Origin: Maritimibacter alkaliphilus
GTDB taxonomy: Bacteria > Pseudomonadota > Alphaproteobacteria > Rhodobacterales > Rhodobacteraceae
NCBI RefSeq assembly: GCF_019801605.1
Contig: NZ_JAHVIT010000001.1
Coordinates: 434,001-498,000 of the forward strand
Reading direction: 5' to 3'
Length of the DNA: 64,000 nt
Position numbers and translations under genes: made by a program. Below, one piece after another: positions 39,246-47,624 of this stretch (within the stretch, counting starts at the first letter, position 1; each line of letters starts with the position of its first letter). The notes below the pieces were generated by a model. The model had not been told where the DNA came from. It was given only the letters and a program-made list of their open reading frames with translations, and did not search any database.

Positions 39246-39694
39246 TGGGACAGGATGCCCGCAAGACCCATCAGGGCGACGATTTCCATCGTGTCGCGGT
39301 CGAGCCGGAACAGCTGGTTGTCATCGCGGTAGTAGCGGTAGTTCGGGTCCAGACCGTAGCGGCCCGGATCGCGGATCACGACGTAGTCGCCCCGGTCGGG
39401 ATAGAACCGGTCGCCCACGTGATAGCGCTCTACGCGAACGTAATCGCGGTCGTCACGGCGTTCCTCGTAGCGGCGCACCTCGTGGCGCGGCGCCTGTTTC
39501 TTGGCGAGGCCCGGCGGGTTGCAGCCGTTGCCCTTCTTGGCAAGCCCCGGCGGGCAGCCATTGCCTTTGACGTTGATCGCCTGGGTCTGCAGGGTCTTGG
39601 CGGCGGTGCTCCACGGGCTGGCCGAGGCGGCCATGGGAAGGGCGAGGCCACTGGCAAGGGTGACCAGGGCGGCGGCTTTGGTCATGCGGTTCAT
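39242..39694 (-). CDS. RcnB-like periplasmic protein with GLAKK motifs
   Basis: 150 residues: signal peptide (MTKAAALVTLASGLALPMAA), then the doubled motif NGCPPGLAKKGNGCNPPGLAKK region (Cys-Pro-Pro-Gly-Leu-Ala-Lys-Lys repeated), a highly charged Arg/Asp/Tyr segment, and the RcnB-type C-terminus DPGRYGLDPNYRYYRDDNQ. Start ATG 39694 follows GGAGAG. The GLAKK-containing RcnB variants are common in roseobacters. It lies upstream of the first RcnB-like gene in the same direction but 295 bases apart, so they are probably separate units. Confidence 0.7.
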   Translation of the reverse strand: MNRMTKAAALVTLASGLALPMAASASPWSTAAKTLQTQAINVKGNGCPPGLAKKGNGCNPPGLAKKQAPRHEVRRYEERRDDRDYVRVERYHVGDRFYPDRGDYVVIRDPGRYGLDPNYRYYRDDNQLFRLDRDTMEIVALMGLAGILSQ

Positions 39695-39831
39695 GGAAGT
39701 CTCTCCTTCGATGTCTTGGCGATTTAACCCGCCAAACCGGGGGAGGTTCCAGAACCGACGCAGGCGAGCCCGGCGCCGGGCAGGTTTCCGCCGGGCGTCC
39801 CGGAGAGCTGCCGCCGTCCAAGTCCCGTCTC

Positions 39832-40035
39832 TCAGCGCCTGTCCAGCGGGCAGGTGTTGATGCCGAGGATCGTGTAGAGCGGGCAGGAGCCCATCAGCCC
39901 CGTGATCAGCGGGACGACCCCGATCAGGAAGATCCAGGCATAGGCCCAACTGCTGAGGAAGAAGGCCGCGATCAGCGCCAGCCCCACCACCACGCGGATC
40001 ACCCGATCCGCCGTTCCTTCGTTCTTGGCAAACAT
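39832..40035 (-). CDS. DUF2892 membrane protein
   Basis: 67-residue protein with two hydrophobic helices (VIRVVVGLALIAAFFL and AYAWIFLIGVVPLITGL) followed by the signature SCPLYTILGINTCPLDRR, the DUF2892 pattern with two Cys. Proteins of this type often accompany rhodanese or sulfur genes; here the neighbours are RcnB-like and mmsB genes. ATG 40035 has AAAGGAC. The inverted repeat ggta-N6-tacc near 40080 could be part of its promoter. Confidence 0.85.
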   Translation of the reverse strand: MFAKNEGTADRVIRVVVGLALIAAFFLSSWAYAWIFLIGVVPLITGLMGSCPLYTILGINTCPLDRR

Positions 40036-40171
40036 CTCAGGTCCTTTCCGGCGTCCTCCGCCGACACATAAGGAAACTGGTATATGTTTACCACGACGCG
40101 GGGCTGACTGTCTGCGGCAAATTGGCCAGCACGACGGCGGGACTATGGGGCCGGACAATGCGCCGGGGCAG

Positions 40172-40196
40172 GGCAGGCGCGGGGGCCGCGCCTGCC
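40172..40196. other. 11-bp perfect hairpin downstream of mmsB
   Basis: ggcaggcgcgg/ccgcgcctgcc with a 3-base loop, 17 bases past the mmsB stop. No T-run on either side; it may protect the 3' end of the valine operon message or act as a Rho-assisted stop. Confidence 0.45.
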
Positions 40197-40212
40197 GTTC
40201 GATCGGGTCCGA

Positions 40213-41085
40213 TTATCCCCGGTGCCGGGTCTCGAAGCGCGGCAGCATGGCCGAGAAATCGCGCCCCTTGCCGTCTTCCTCCTCGACGAAGGTGGCGTAG
40301 AGCGCGGCGGCGGCGGCCCCCATTGGGGTATCCGCATCCGCGGCCTCGGCGGCCTGCTGGCTCAGCCGCAGGTCCTTCAGCATCAGCTCGGCGGCGAAAC
40401 CGGGGGTGTAGCCATTGTCCGCCGGGCTCTGCGGGCCGACGCCGGGGGCCGGGCAATAGGCGTTCATGGTCCAGCTGTAGCCCGAGGAAGTCGAAACCAC
40501 GTCGAACATCGCCTGCCGGTCCAGACCTAGCTTGTCGGCAAGGGCGAAGGCTTCGCAGGTGGCGATCATGGTGACGCCGAGGATCATGTTGTTGCAGATC
40601 TTGGCGGCCTGCCCGTTGCCCGAGGGGCCGCAGTGCACCGCCTTCTGGCCCATGATGTCGAAGAGCGGCCTGGCGATGGCAAAGGCATCCTCGGTGCCGC
40701 CGACCATGAAGGTCAGCGTGCCCGCCTGCGCCCCGCCGATCCCGCCCGAAACCGGGGCGTCCAGCGCCTTCAGCCCGGCTGCCATGGCGTCCTCCGCCAC
40801 GGCGCGGGCGCTTTCCACGTCCACGGTGGAGCAGTCCAGCAGCACTGCGCCCGCCTGCATCGCGGGGATGACCTCTGCCGCCACGCTGCGCAGGATGGCG
40901 CCGTTGGGCAGCATGGTGATCACCACGTCCTGCCCGGTCGCGGCCGCGGCGGCAGAGCCTGCGGTGGCCGCGCCCTCCACGGTGATCGCCGCGGTGTCGA
41001 AGCCGGTCACCTCGTGGCCTGCCTTGACGAGATTGGCCGCCATGGGCGCGCCCATGTTCCCCAGCCCGATAAATCCAATCTTCAT
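40213..41085 (-). CDS. mmsB: 3-hydroxyisobutyrate dehydrogenase
   Basis: 290-residue beta-hydroxyacid dehydrogenase that oxidises 3-hydroxyisobutyrate to methylmalonate semialdehyde in valine breakdown. Motifs: NAD loop MKIGFIGLGNMGAPMAANL at the N-terminus, substrate loop DAPVSGGIGGAQAGTLTFM, and GNGQAAKICNNMIL with the catalytic Lys. ATG 41085 has GGAGG; the long upstream extension of the frame to 41673 is antisense-type junk. Last gene of the mmsA operon, 85 bases after the hydrolase gene. Confidence 0.93.
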   Translation of the reverse strand: MKIGFIGLGNMGAPMAANLVKAGHEVTGFDTAAITVEGAATAGSAAAAATGQDVVITMLPNGAILRSVAAEVIPAMQAGAVLLDCSTVDVESARAVAEDAMAAGLKALDAPVSGGIGGAQAGTLTFMVGGTEDAFAIARPLFDIMGQKAVHCGPSGNGQAAKICNNMILGVTMIATCEAFALADKLGLDRQAMFDVVSTSSGYSWTMNAYCPAPGVGPQSPADNGYTPGFAAELMLKDLRLSQQAAEAADADTPMGAAAAALYATFVEEEDGKGRDFSAMLPRFETRHRG

Positions 41086-41170
41086 GTTATCCTCCCTCGA
41101 TGCCTTCCTGAACGTGTCCCGCACGGCGGTCCTGAAGACCGTGGCCCGGCTCTCCCCCGGGGCCGGCGGT

Positions 41171-42202
41171 TCAGATCGCCAGCTCCGCCTCCAGCGGGGC
41201 CAACAGCGCCGCGCCCGCGCCGGGCGGCAGGCTGTCGATGCTGTCGCGCCACTGCGGGTTGCGGTCCTTGTCGATGAGCTGCGCCCGCACGCCCTCCAGG
41301 AAATCGCCTTCGCGGAGAGAGCGGTAGGTGGCGCGGTATTCGAGCGCGAGCGCCTCGCGCACGCTGTGGCCGCGCTGCAGCTCCAGCAGGGCGAGCGTCG
41401 TGTCCATTGCGAGGGGCGAATTGCGCCGGATCGCCTTGGCCGTGCCCTCGGCCAGGGGGGCGTCGGAGGCGCTGACCTGCGCGAGGATCGCGGGCAGATC
41501 ACCGCCGAGGGTCGCATCCATCCAGGGCTGCTCGGCCGCCAGCGGACCGGCGGGCGGCACCTGAGCTGCATCCCGTACGTCGTTGACTTCGCCACTGTCT
41601 TCCAGCGCCGCGATGACGCCGGGCCATGTGCTTTCGGGGATGAAGAGATCGGCAAAGCCCGCGTGGATCGCATCCCCCGGACCCATCCGCCCGGCGGTGA
41701 GCGCGAGGTAGCGGCCCATCAGCCCCGGCGCATTGGCCAGCAAAAGCGAGCCGCCCACGTCGGGGATCAGCCCGATCCCGACCTCGGGCATGGCCATCTG
41801 CGTCGTCTCCCCCACGATGCGGTGCGAGACGTGACAGCCAAGCCCCACGCCGCCGCCCATGACGAAGCCCTGCATCAGCGCCACGATGGGCTTGGGGTAC
41901 TCGGCCAGCTTGGCGTTCAGCCGGTATTCGTCGCGCCAGAAGCCGCAGCCGTAGTCGTAATCGCCCGCTGTTCCGCGGCGGTGGATCTCGGCCACGTCGC
42001 CGCCTGCGCAGAAGGCGCGGTCGCCCTCGGCGTCGATCACCACGACGGCGACGCTGTCATCCCCGGCCCAGGCGTCCAGCGCCGCCTCGATGTCGAGGCA
42101 CATCTGCCAGCTGAGCGCGTTCAGCGCCTTGGGCCGGGTCAGGGTGATCCGCCCGGCGCGACCCGCGGTGCGGATGTTCAGATCGGGGGTGGTCTCGGTC
42201 AT
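41171..42202 (-). CDS. 3-hydroxyisobutyryl-CoA hydrolase
   Basis: 343-residue crotonase-fold enzyme of the HIBCH type, releasing CoA from 3-hydroxyisobutyryl-CoA. Oxyanion-hole blocks CAGGDVAEIH and GFVMGGGVGLGCHVSHRIV, and PEVGIGLIPDVGGS, match this branch; its length (about 340) exceeds the roughly 260 of simple enoyl-CoA hydratases because of the C-terminal region with REGDFLEGVRAQLIDKDRNPQW. It starts 3 bases after the acyl-CoA dehydrogenase stop, so the two are tightly coupled. It lies in the valine operon between ibd and mmsB. Confidence 0.92.
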   Translation of the reverse strand: MTETTPDLNIRTAGRAGRITLTRPKALNALSWQMCLDIEAALDAWAGDDSVAVVVIDAEGDRAFCAGGDVAEIHRRGTAGDYDYGCGFWRDEYRLNAKLAEYPKPIVALMQGFVMGGGVGLGCHVSHRIVGETTQMAMPEVGIGLIPDVGGSLLLANAPGLMGRYLALTAGRMGPGDAIHAGFADLFIPESTWPGVIAALEDSGEVNDVRDAAQVPPAGPLAAEQPWMDATLGGDLPAILAQVSASDAPLAEGTAKAIRRNSPLAMDTTLALLELQRGHSVREALALEYRATYRSLREGDFLEGVRAQLIDKDRNPQWRDSIDSLPPGAGAALLAPLEAELAI

Positions 42203-42205
42203 GTC

Positions 42206-43348
42206 TCAGCGCTCCGCCAGTAGGGTGCGGGCCGTGATGACGCGCATGATCTCGTTCGTGCCTTCGAGGATTTCATGCACGCGCAGGTCACGGACCAGTT
42301 TCTCGATACCGTAGTCCGAGAGGTAGCCGTATCCACCATGCAGCTGCAGGCAGGTGTTCGCCACCTGGCTGCCCGCCTCGGTCACGAAGGCCTTGGCCAT
42401 GGCACAGAACTTGGTGGCGTCGGGGCTCTTCTGGTCCAGCTTCCACGCCGCCTGCCGCAGCAGGACGCGGGCGGCCTGAAGCTGGATTTCCATGTCCGCC
42501 AGCTTGAACTGGAGCGCCTGGAACTGGTCGATGCTCTGCCCGAAGGCCTTGCGTTCGCCCATGTAGGTGAGGGTCTTGTCCAATGCGGCCTGCGCGCCGC
42601 CGATGGAACAGGCGGAGATGTTCAGACGGCCGCCATCCAGCCCCATCATCGCATATTTGAAACCGGAGCCCTCGTCTCCGACCAGATTGCCGGCCGGAAT
42701 GTCGCAATTGTCAAACTGGACCTGCCGGGTCGGCTGGGCCTTCCAGCCCATTTTCTGCTCCAGCCCGCCGAAGGAAAGCCCCTCGGTGCCCGCCGGCACG
42801 TAGAGCGTGGAGACCCCGCGCGGGCCGTCGCCCCCTGTGCGGGCCATGACGACGTAGCCGTCGGAATATCCCCCGCCCGAGATGAAGGCCTTGGTCCCGT
42901 TCAGGCGGTACCCGCCCTGAACCGCCTCGGCCCGGGTCTTCAGCGCCGCCGCGTCGGAGCCCGATCCCGGCTCCGTCAGGCAGTAGGAGAGCACGGTCTC
43001 CATCGAGATGACGCCGGGCAGCACCCGGGCGCGCAACTCCTCCGAGGCGAAGCTGTCGAGCATCCGGGCGCACATGTTGTGGATCGAGAGGAAGGCCGCC
43101 ACGGCCGGGCAGGCCATGGAGAGCGCCTCGAAGACCAGAGTGGCATCCAGCCGGCCGAGACCCGCGCCGCCGTTTTCCTCGCTGACGTAGAGCCCGCCGA
43201 AGCCCAGGGCGCCCACCTCGGGCCAGAGGCTCTTGGGGATGTCTCCCTCGGCCTCCCACTGCGCCGCATGGGGCGCGATGCGGTCCTGCCCGAAGGCATA
43301 GGCCATGTCGAAAATGGCCTGCTGTTCCTCGCTGAGTGCGAAATCCAT
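42206..43348 (-). CDS. isobutyryl-CoA dehydrogenase (acyl-CoA dehydrogenase)
   Basis: 380-residue FAD acyl-CoA dehydrogenase, MDFALSEEQQAIFDMAYAF to TARTLLAER. Motifs: CLTEPGSGSDAAAL for the flavin, KAFISGGGYSD, and the C-terminal RVHEILEGTNEIMRVI with the catalytic-type Glu. Position beside HIBCH, mmsB and mmsA makes isobutyryl-CoA (valine path) the likely substrate; the specificity itself is inferred. Start ATG 43348 follows GGAGGAGG, and extra upstream codons are Arg/Pro-rich. Confidence 0.9.
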   Translation of the reverse strand: MDFALSEEQQAIFDMAYAFGQDRIAPHAAQWEAEGDIPKSLWPEVGALGFGGLYVSEENGGAGLGRLDATLVFEALSMACPAVAAFLSIHNMCARMLDSFASEELRARVLPGVISMETVLSYCLTEPGSGSDAAALKTRAEAVQGGYRLNGTKAFISGGGYSDGYVVMARTGGDGPRGVSTLYVPAGTEGLSFGGLEQKMGWKAQPTRQVQFDNCDIPAGNLVGDEGSGFKYAMMGLDGGRLNISACSIGGAQAALDKTLTYMGERKAFGQSIDQFQALQFKLADMEIQLQAARVLLRQAAWKLDQKSPDATKFCAMAKAFVTEAGSQVANTCLQLHGGYGYLSDYGIEKLVRDLRVHEILEGTNEIMRVITARTLLAER

Positions 43349-43473
43349 GAAATCTCCTCCTCCCTGACCGGCCCGTGCAGGCCGGGCCCGACGCGCCGGG
43401 CCTCCCAACCCTCGCGTCTAAAATGGCGCCGCGCGATGCGGCAGATCCGCCGGGCCGGTGCCCTTGGATCACG

Positions 43474-43494
43474 CGGCCCCCGCGACGGGGGCCG
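43474..43494. other. GC-rich hairpin inside the valine operon
   Basis: cggccccc/gggggccg stem around a short gcgac loop, just past the end of the STAS-like gene on the minus strand. No T-run; it could mark an internal processing or partial stop point in the operon. Confidence 0.35.
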
Positions 43495-43496
43495 GC

Positions 43497-43916
43497 TCAG
43501 ACCGGCTGTTCCACCAGTTCCGCGACGGAGCGTTCGGGCAGGCCCAGCATCTCCAGCGCGTCTTCCTCGCTCTGCACCACGCGGTGCAGCATGCCCGGTA
43601 TCCCGTCCCAGCTGCGCAGGATCATGGCCACCAGTTTCAGCGACATGAGGCTCGGGCAGATATAGACCAGCGGCGTGGCGTTCGGCGCGGGGCGGAACAC
43701 GTCGACCTTGCGGGCATGGACCTTCATCACCTCCACGTGCTGCGCCTGAAACCCGGTGACGGCGCTGAGATCGATCAACTGGCGGATCTCGGGGTGGCCG
43801 TCCGGGTCGTTCATGAAGTCGGCGAGCGCCGCCATGCTGTCCTCGGGGCGGACGAAGCCGCTGAAACGGACATAGACGAGGTCGCGGCGCGGAAAGATCT
43901 GATAGGTGACAGGCAT
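43497..43916 (-). CDS. small STAS/SpoIIAA-like protein in the valine operon
   Basis: 139 residues, no membrane helix or signal. The pattern of DLVYVRFSGFVRPEDSMAALADF, then IRQLIDLSAVTGFQAQHVEV, then FRPAPNATPLVYICP resembles the SpoIIAA-like/STAS fold proteins of unknown role that bind small ligands or partners. It sits between mmsA (67 bases upstream) and the isobutyryl-CoA dehydrogenase, so it is probably cotranscribed with the valine pathway. No enzyme motif is visible. It could be an unrelated passenger. Confidence 0.7.
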   Translation of the reverse strand: MPVTYQIFPRRDLVYVRFSGFVRPEDSMAALADFMNDPDGHPEIRQLIDLSAVTGFQAQHVEVMKVHARKVDVFRPAPNATPLVYICPSLMSLKLVAMILRSWDGIPGMLHRVVQSEEDALEMLGLPERSVAELVEQPV

Positions 43917-43982
43917 GGCATCAGGGTCCGGTGGAGGCCGGGAAACCCGGCCCTCACCACCCTGTGTACCAGCCCGGGGACC

Positions 43983-45482
43983 TTAGTCCATGGCCTTGAA
44001 GTTGAACTCGCCGCCTTCCTTGATGCCCGAGGGCCAGCGGGAGGTTACCGTCTTCGTCCGTGTATAGAATTTGATCGAATCCGGGCCGTGCTGGTTCAGG
44101 TCGCCGAAGGCCGATTTCTTCCAGCCGCCGAAGGTGTGGTAGGCCAGCGGCACCGGGATCGGCACGTTGATGCCCACCATGCCGATGTTGATCCGGCTGG
44201 CGAAGTCGCGGGCCGCATCCCCGTCACGGGTGAAGATCGCGGTGCCGTTGCCCATCTCGTGGTCCATGGCCAGGCCGATGGCCTCTTCGTAGGAGCCCGC
44301 GCGCACGGTCGAGAGGACCGGGCCGAAGATCTCCTGCTTGTAGATGTCCATGTCGGGCGTGACATTGTCGAAGAGGTGCGGGCCGACGAAGAAGCCGTCC
44401 TCGTAGCCTTGCAGCGAGAAGTCGCGGCCGTCGATCACCAGCTTGGCGCCCTGATCCACGCCCGACTGCACGAGGCCGAGGATCTTCTCCTTGGCGGCGG
44501 CGGTCACGACGGGGCCGTAGTCCACGTCCTTGCCGGCGGTGTAGGGGCCGACCTTCAGTTTCTCGATGCGGGGCACGAGGGCCTCGATCAGGCGGTCCGC
44601 GGTCTCGTCGCCCACGGGGACGGCCACGGAGATCGCCATGCAGCGTTCACCGGCCGCACCGTAGCCCGCGCCCACGAGCGCGTCTGCCGCCTGATCCATG
44701 TCCGCGTCGGGCATGATGATCATGTGGTTCTTGGCGCCGCCGAAGCATTGCACGCGCTTGCCGTTGGAGCAGCCGCGGCCATAGATGTATTCCGCGATTG
44801 GGGTGGAGCCCACGAAGCCGATCGACTGGATCACCGGGTGATCGAGGATCGCGTCCACCGCTTCCTTGTCGCCGTTGACGACCTGCAGGATGCCCTTGGG
44901 GGCGCCGGCTTCTTCCAGCAGTTCCGCCAGCATCATCGGGCAGGAGGGGGCGCGTTCGGAGGGCTTGAGGATGAAGGCGTTGCCGCAGACGATGGCGGGC
45001 GCGAACATCCACATCGGGATCATGGCCGGGAAGTTGAACGGCGTGATACCCGCGCTGACACCCAGCGGCTGGCGCATGGAGTACATGTCGATGCCCGGGC
45101 CCGCGCCGTCGGTGTATTCGCCCTTCAGCAGGTGCGGCGCGCCGATGCAGAACTCGACCACTTCGAGGCCGCGCTGCACGTCACCGGCGGCGTCGGGCAG
45201 GGTCTTGCCGTGTTCGCGGCTGATCGCCTCGGCCAGCTTGTCCATGTCGCGGTTCAGCAGGTCGACGAACTTCATCATGACCCGTGCGCGGCGCTGCGGG
45301 TTAACCGCGGCCCATGCGATCTGTGCCTCGGCAGCAATCTCGACGGCCTTGCCGATCTCCTCGGTCGAGGCCAGCGGCAGCTTGCCCTGCACTTCGCCCG
45401 TGGCGGGGTTGTAGACGTCTGCGAAGCGGCCCGAGGTGCCCTTCACATGGGCGCCTCCGATGAAATGAGTGAATTCGGTCAT
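43983..45482 (-). CDS. mmsA: methylmalonate-semialdehyde dehydrogenase (acylating)
   Basis: 499-residue aldehyde dehydrogenase that turns methylmalonate semialdehyde into propionyl-CoA with CoA and NAD, the last step specific to valine breakdown. Motifs: GVSAGITPFNFPAMIPMWMF, GFVGSTPIAEYIY, and AAGERCMAISVAVPVG with the nucleophilic Cys. GGAGGT precedes ATG 45482. It is the first gene of the operon that runs on through the STAS-like protein, acyl-CoA dehydrogenase, HIBCH and mmsB, and diverges from a LysR regulator. Confidence 0.96.
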   Translation of the reverse strand: MTEFTHFIGGAHVKGTSGRFADVYNPATGEVQGKLPLASTEEIGKAVEIAAEAQIAWAAVNPQRRARVMMKFVDLLNRDMDKLAEAISREHGKTLPDAAGDVQRGLEVVEFCIGAPHLLKGEYTDGAGPGIDMYSMRQPLGVSAGITPFNFPAMIPMWMFAPAIVCGNAFILKPSERAPSCPMMLAELLEEAGAPKGILQVVNGDKEAVDAILDHPVIQSIGFVGSTPIAEYIYGRGCSNGKRVQCFGGAKNHMIIMPDADMDQAADALVGAGYGAAGERCMAISVAVPVGDETADRLIEALVPRIEKLKVGPYTAGKDVDYGPVVTAAAKEKILGLVQSGVDQGAKLVIDGRDFSLQGYEDGFFVGPHLFDNVTPDMDIYKQEIFGPVLSTVRAGSYEEAIGLAMDHEMGNGTAIFTRDGDAARDFASRINIGMVGINVPIPVPLAYHTFGGWKKSAFGDLNQHGPDSIKFYTRTKTVTSRWPSGIKEGGEFNFKAMD

Positions 45483-45490
45483 GGGTACCT

Positions 45491-45565
45491 CCGTGAATTT
45501 GCGGGCACGTTAGACTTGCAAAATTCACGGGAAAAGAGGCAAGTCTCCAAATCAGTTTTGCAAAA
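45491..45565. promoter_or_regulatory. mmsA / LysR divergent operator region with nested inverted repeats
   Basis: Within 100 bases are three symmetric elements: ccgtgaattt (45491-45500) with aaattcacgg (45521-45530), a perfect 10-bp inverted repeat; agacttgc (45512-45519) with gcaagtct (45539-45546), 8 bp; and the palindrome ttttgcaaaa (45556-45565). TTGCAAAA also occurs at 45516-45523. This is what is expected for a LysR regulator binding between its own gene and its target. Confidence 0.5.
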
Positions 45566-45582
45566 ATGCAAAGGTCGAGGTC

Positions 45583-46473
45583 ATGCACTGGGACGATCTG
45601 AAGGTATTCCTTGCCGTGGCGCGGGGCGAGAGCCTGTCGGCGGCAGGCCAGCGGCTCAAGATCGATCCGGCCACGGCGGGGCGGCGTGTGCAGCGGCTGG
45701 AGGAGGACCTCGGTGCGGCGCTCTTTGCCCGCTCGCCGCAGGGCTATGCGCTGACGCAGGCGGGACAGCGGCTGATGGATCACGCGGTGCGGGCGGAACA
45801 GGCCATGGCCGGGGCGGAGGCCGAGATCTCGGGGCAGGCGGGGCAGCTGTCGGGGCAGATCCGCCTCGGCGCGCCGGACGGGGTGGCGAATTTCCTGCTG
45901 CCGCAGGTCTGCGCCGCCATCGTGGCGGAGAACCCCGACCTCGAGGTGCAGATCGTCGCCCTGCCGCGGGTCTTCAACCTGTCGCGGCGCGAGGCCGACA
46001 TGGCGGTGAGCGTCTCGCGCCCCACCGCCGGGCGGCTGCTGGTGCAGAAGATCAGCGATTATCGCCTGCATCTGGCCGCCTCGGAAAGCTATCTTGCCAC
46101 CCACGGGCCGCTGACCCGGATGGAGGACCTGCGCGGGCGGCAGGTCATCGGCTATATCCCCGACATGATCTTCGACAAGGAACTCGACTACCTCGGCGAG
46201 ACCGGGGTGGAGCGGGTCGCGCTCGCCTCGAACTCGGTCGCGGTGCAGTTGCAGTGGATCCGGCAGGGAGCAGGGGTGGGCATCGTCCATGACTTCGCGC
46301 TGCCCTCGGCCCCGAACGTGCGCCGGGTGCTGGCGGACCAGCTGTCGTTGCAGCGCAGCTTCTACCTCGTGCGCCACGTCGACGACGCCCGGCTGGAGCG
46401 GATGCAGCGTTTCGCCGCCGCCCTGGCCGATGGCATCCGGCGTGAGGTCGCGCGGCTGGAAGCGGCGACTTGA
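45583..46473 (+). CDS. LysR-type regulator, likely of the mmsA operon
   Basis: 296 residues. The N-terminal helix-turn-helix (MHWDDLKVFLAVARGESLSAAGQRLKID) is followed by the usual LysR linker helix and a periplasmic-binding-like effector domain. It reads away from mmsA, with 100 bases of symmetric DNA between them, so control of valine breakdown and of itself is the simplest model. The helix-turn-helix reads PATAGRRVQRLEE where many relatives have S-x-S-x-R. Confidence 0.9.
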   Translation: MHWDDLKVFLAVARGESLSAAGQRLKIDPATAGRRVQRLEEDLGAALFARSPQGYALTQAGQRLMDHAVRAEQAMAGAEAEISGQAGQLSGQIRLGAPDGVANFLLPQVCAAIVAENPDLEVQIVALPRVFNLSRREADMAVSVSRPTAGRLLVQKISDYRLHLAASESYLATHGPLTRMEDLRGRQVIGYIPDMIFDKELDYLGETGVERVALASNSVAVQLQWIRQGAGVGIVHDFALPSAPNVRRVLADQLSLQRSFYLVRHVDDARLERMQRFAAALADGIRREVARLEAAT

Positions 46474-46535
46474 CAGAATGTTGCCGCTCGGTGAGGCTTG
46501 AGGCGAGGGGGAGGCAGAGCAAGGAGGAGGAACCG

Positions 46536-46970
46536 ATGCTCGTCCAGCAGATCCTGAAGACAAAGGCCGTCGGCGGCGTGTTCACCGTGGAGCCGGGCGT
46601 GTCCGTGCGGGAGGCCGCCGAAGTGCTGGCCTCGAAGCGTATCGGGGGCGTGGTGGTGTCCTGCGATGGCGAGACGCCGGAGGGCATCCTGTCCGAACGC
46701 GATATCGTGCGGACGCTGGCCACGCAGGGGCCGTCCTGCCTTGATCAGAAGGTGAGCGCCCTGATGACCCCCGATCCGAAATGCTGCCAGCCCGAGGACA
46801 GCGTGGAATCGGTGCTGCGCCGCATGACCGACGGTCGCTTCCGGCACATGCCGGTGACCGAGGGGGGCAAGCTGGTCGGCATCGTGACCATCGGGGATGC
46901 GGTCGCCGCGCGACTGTCGCAGCTCGCGATGGAGAAGGATGCCCTCGAAGGCATGATCATGGGCCATTGA
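46536..46970 (+). CDS. CBS-domain protein
   Basis: 144 residues consisting of two CBS motifs (about 10-60 and 75-130), the first around VREAAEVLASKRIGGVVV and the second around VESVLRRMTDGRFRHMPV. Each pair normally binds an adenosine nucleotide; no enzyme domain is attached, so it is a free-standing Bateman module of unknown partner. GIVTIGDAVAARL is the typical second-domain end. ATG 46536 has a strong AAGGAGGAGG site. Confidence 0.92.
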   Translation: MLVQQILKTKAVGGVFTVEPGVSVREAAEVLASKRIGGVVVSCDGETPEGILSERDIVRTLATQGPSCLDQKVSALMTPDPKCCQPEDSVESVLRRMTDGRFRHMPVTEGGKLVGIVTIGDAVAARLSQLAMEKDALEGMIMGH

Positions 46971-47102
46971 ATTGCGCCATCAGGGCCTTTCGTGAAATAA
47001 TCGTAAATATTCACGCTTTCGGCGGGTAATCGCGCGGAAGGCCTTGAAATCCCCGGCGTAATATTGTTGCGTGCGCCTCAGTGTGACGCGGAGGAGTGCG
47101 CG

Positions 47103-47600
47103 ATGCGTGTCGGTCTTTACCCGGGAACGTTCGACCCGATCACCCTGGGCCATCTGGATATCATCCGGCGGTCCACGCAGATCGTGGACAAGCTGGTGAT
47201 CGGGGTTGCCATCAACCGGGACAAGGGCCCGCTGTTCCGACTGGAAGAGCGGGTGGCCATGATCGAGTCCGAGGTCTCGCAGCTGCAGGAAAGCACCCAG
47301 ACCGAGATCGTGGTGCATCCCTTCGAGAACCTGCTGATCCACTGTGCCCGCGATGTCGGCGCCAACGTGATCCTGCGCGGCCTGCGCGCGGTGGCGGATT
47401 TCGAATATGAATACCAGATGGTCGGCATGAACCGGGCGCTCGACAGCTCGGTCGAGACGGTCTTCCTCATGGCGGACTTCAAGACCCAAGCCATCGCCTC
47501 GAAGCTGGTGAAGGAAATCGCCCGGCTCAACGGGGATGTCTCGCGCTTCGTCTCACCGGCGGTGAACGAGAAGCTGCTCAAGAAATTCGGGGATCGCTGA
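47103..47600 (+). CDS. coaD: pantetheine-phosphate adenylyltransferase
   Basis: 165-residue CoaD, which adenylates 4'-phosphopantetheine to dephospho-CoA. Nucleotidyl-transferase motif GTFDPITLGHLDI (TxGH), then IGVAINRDKGPLF and the second motif VILRGLRAVADFEYEYQM are diagnostic, and SSVETVFLMA completes the family pattern. ATG 47103 follows GGAGGAG; upstream in-frame codons are ignored. It converges on the hydrolase gene with a 24-base gap. Confidence 0.97.
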   Translation: MRVGLYPGTFDPITLGHLDIIRRSTQIVDKLVIGVAINRDKGPLFRLEERVAMIESEVSQLQESTQTEIVVHPFENLLIHCARDVGANVILRGLRAVADFEYEYQMVGMNRALDSSVETVFLMADFKTQAIASKLVKEIARLNGDVSRFVSPAVNEKLLKKFGDR

Positions 47601-47624
47601 GGCGGTCCCCGTACCGCGTCGCGC

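Noticed and set aside
41086..41673. N-terminal extension of mmsB to 41673
   Set aside because: The extension lies out of frame over the HIBCH gene; mmsB has its own GGAGG and family start at 41085.
43458..46292. 944-codon plus-strand frame across the valine operon
   Set aside because: It spans several well-supported minus-strand genes and their spacers and has no motif.
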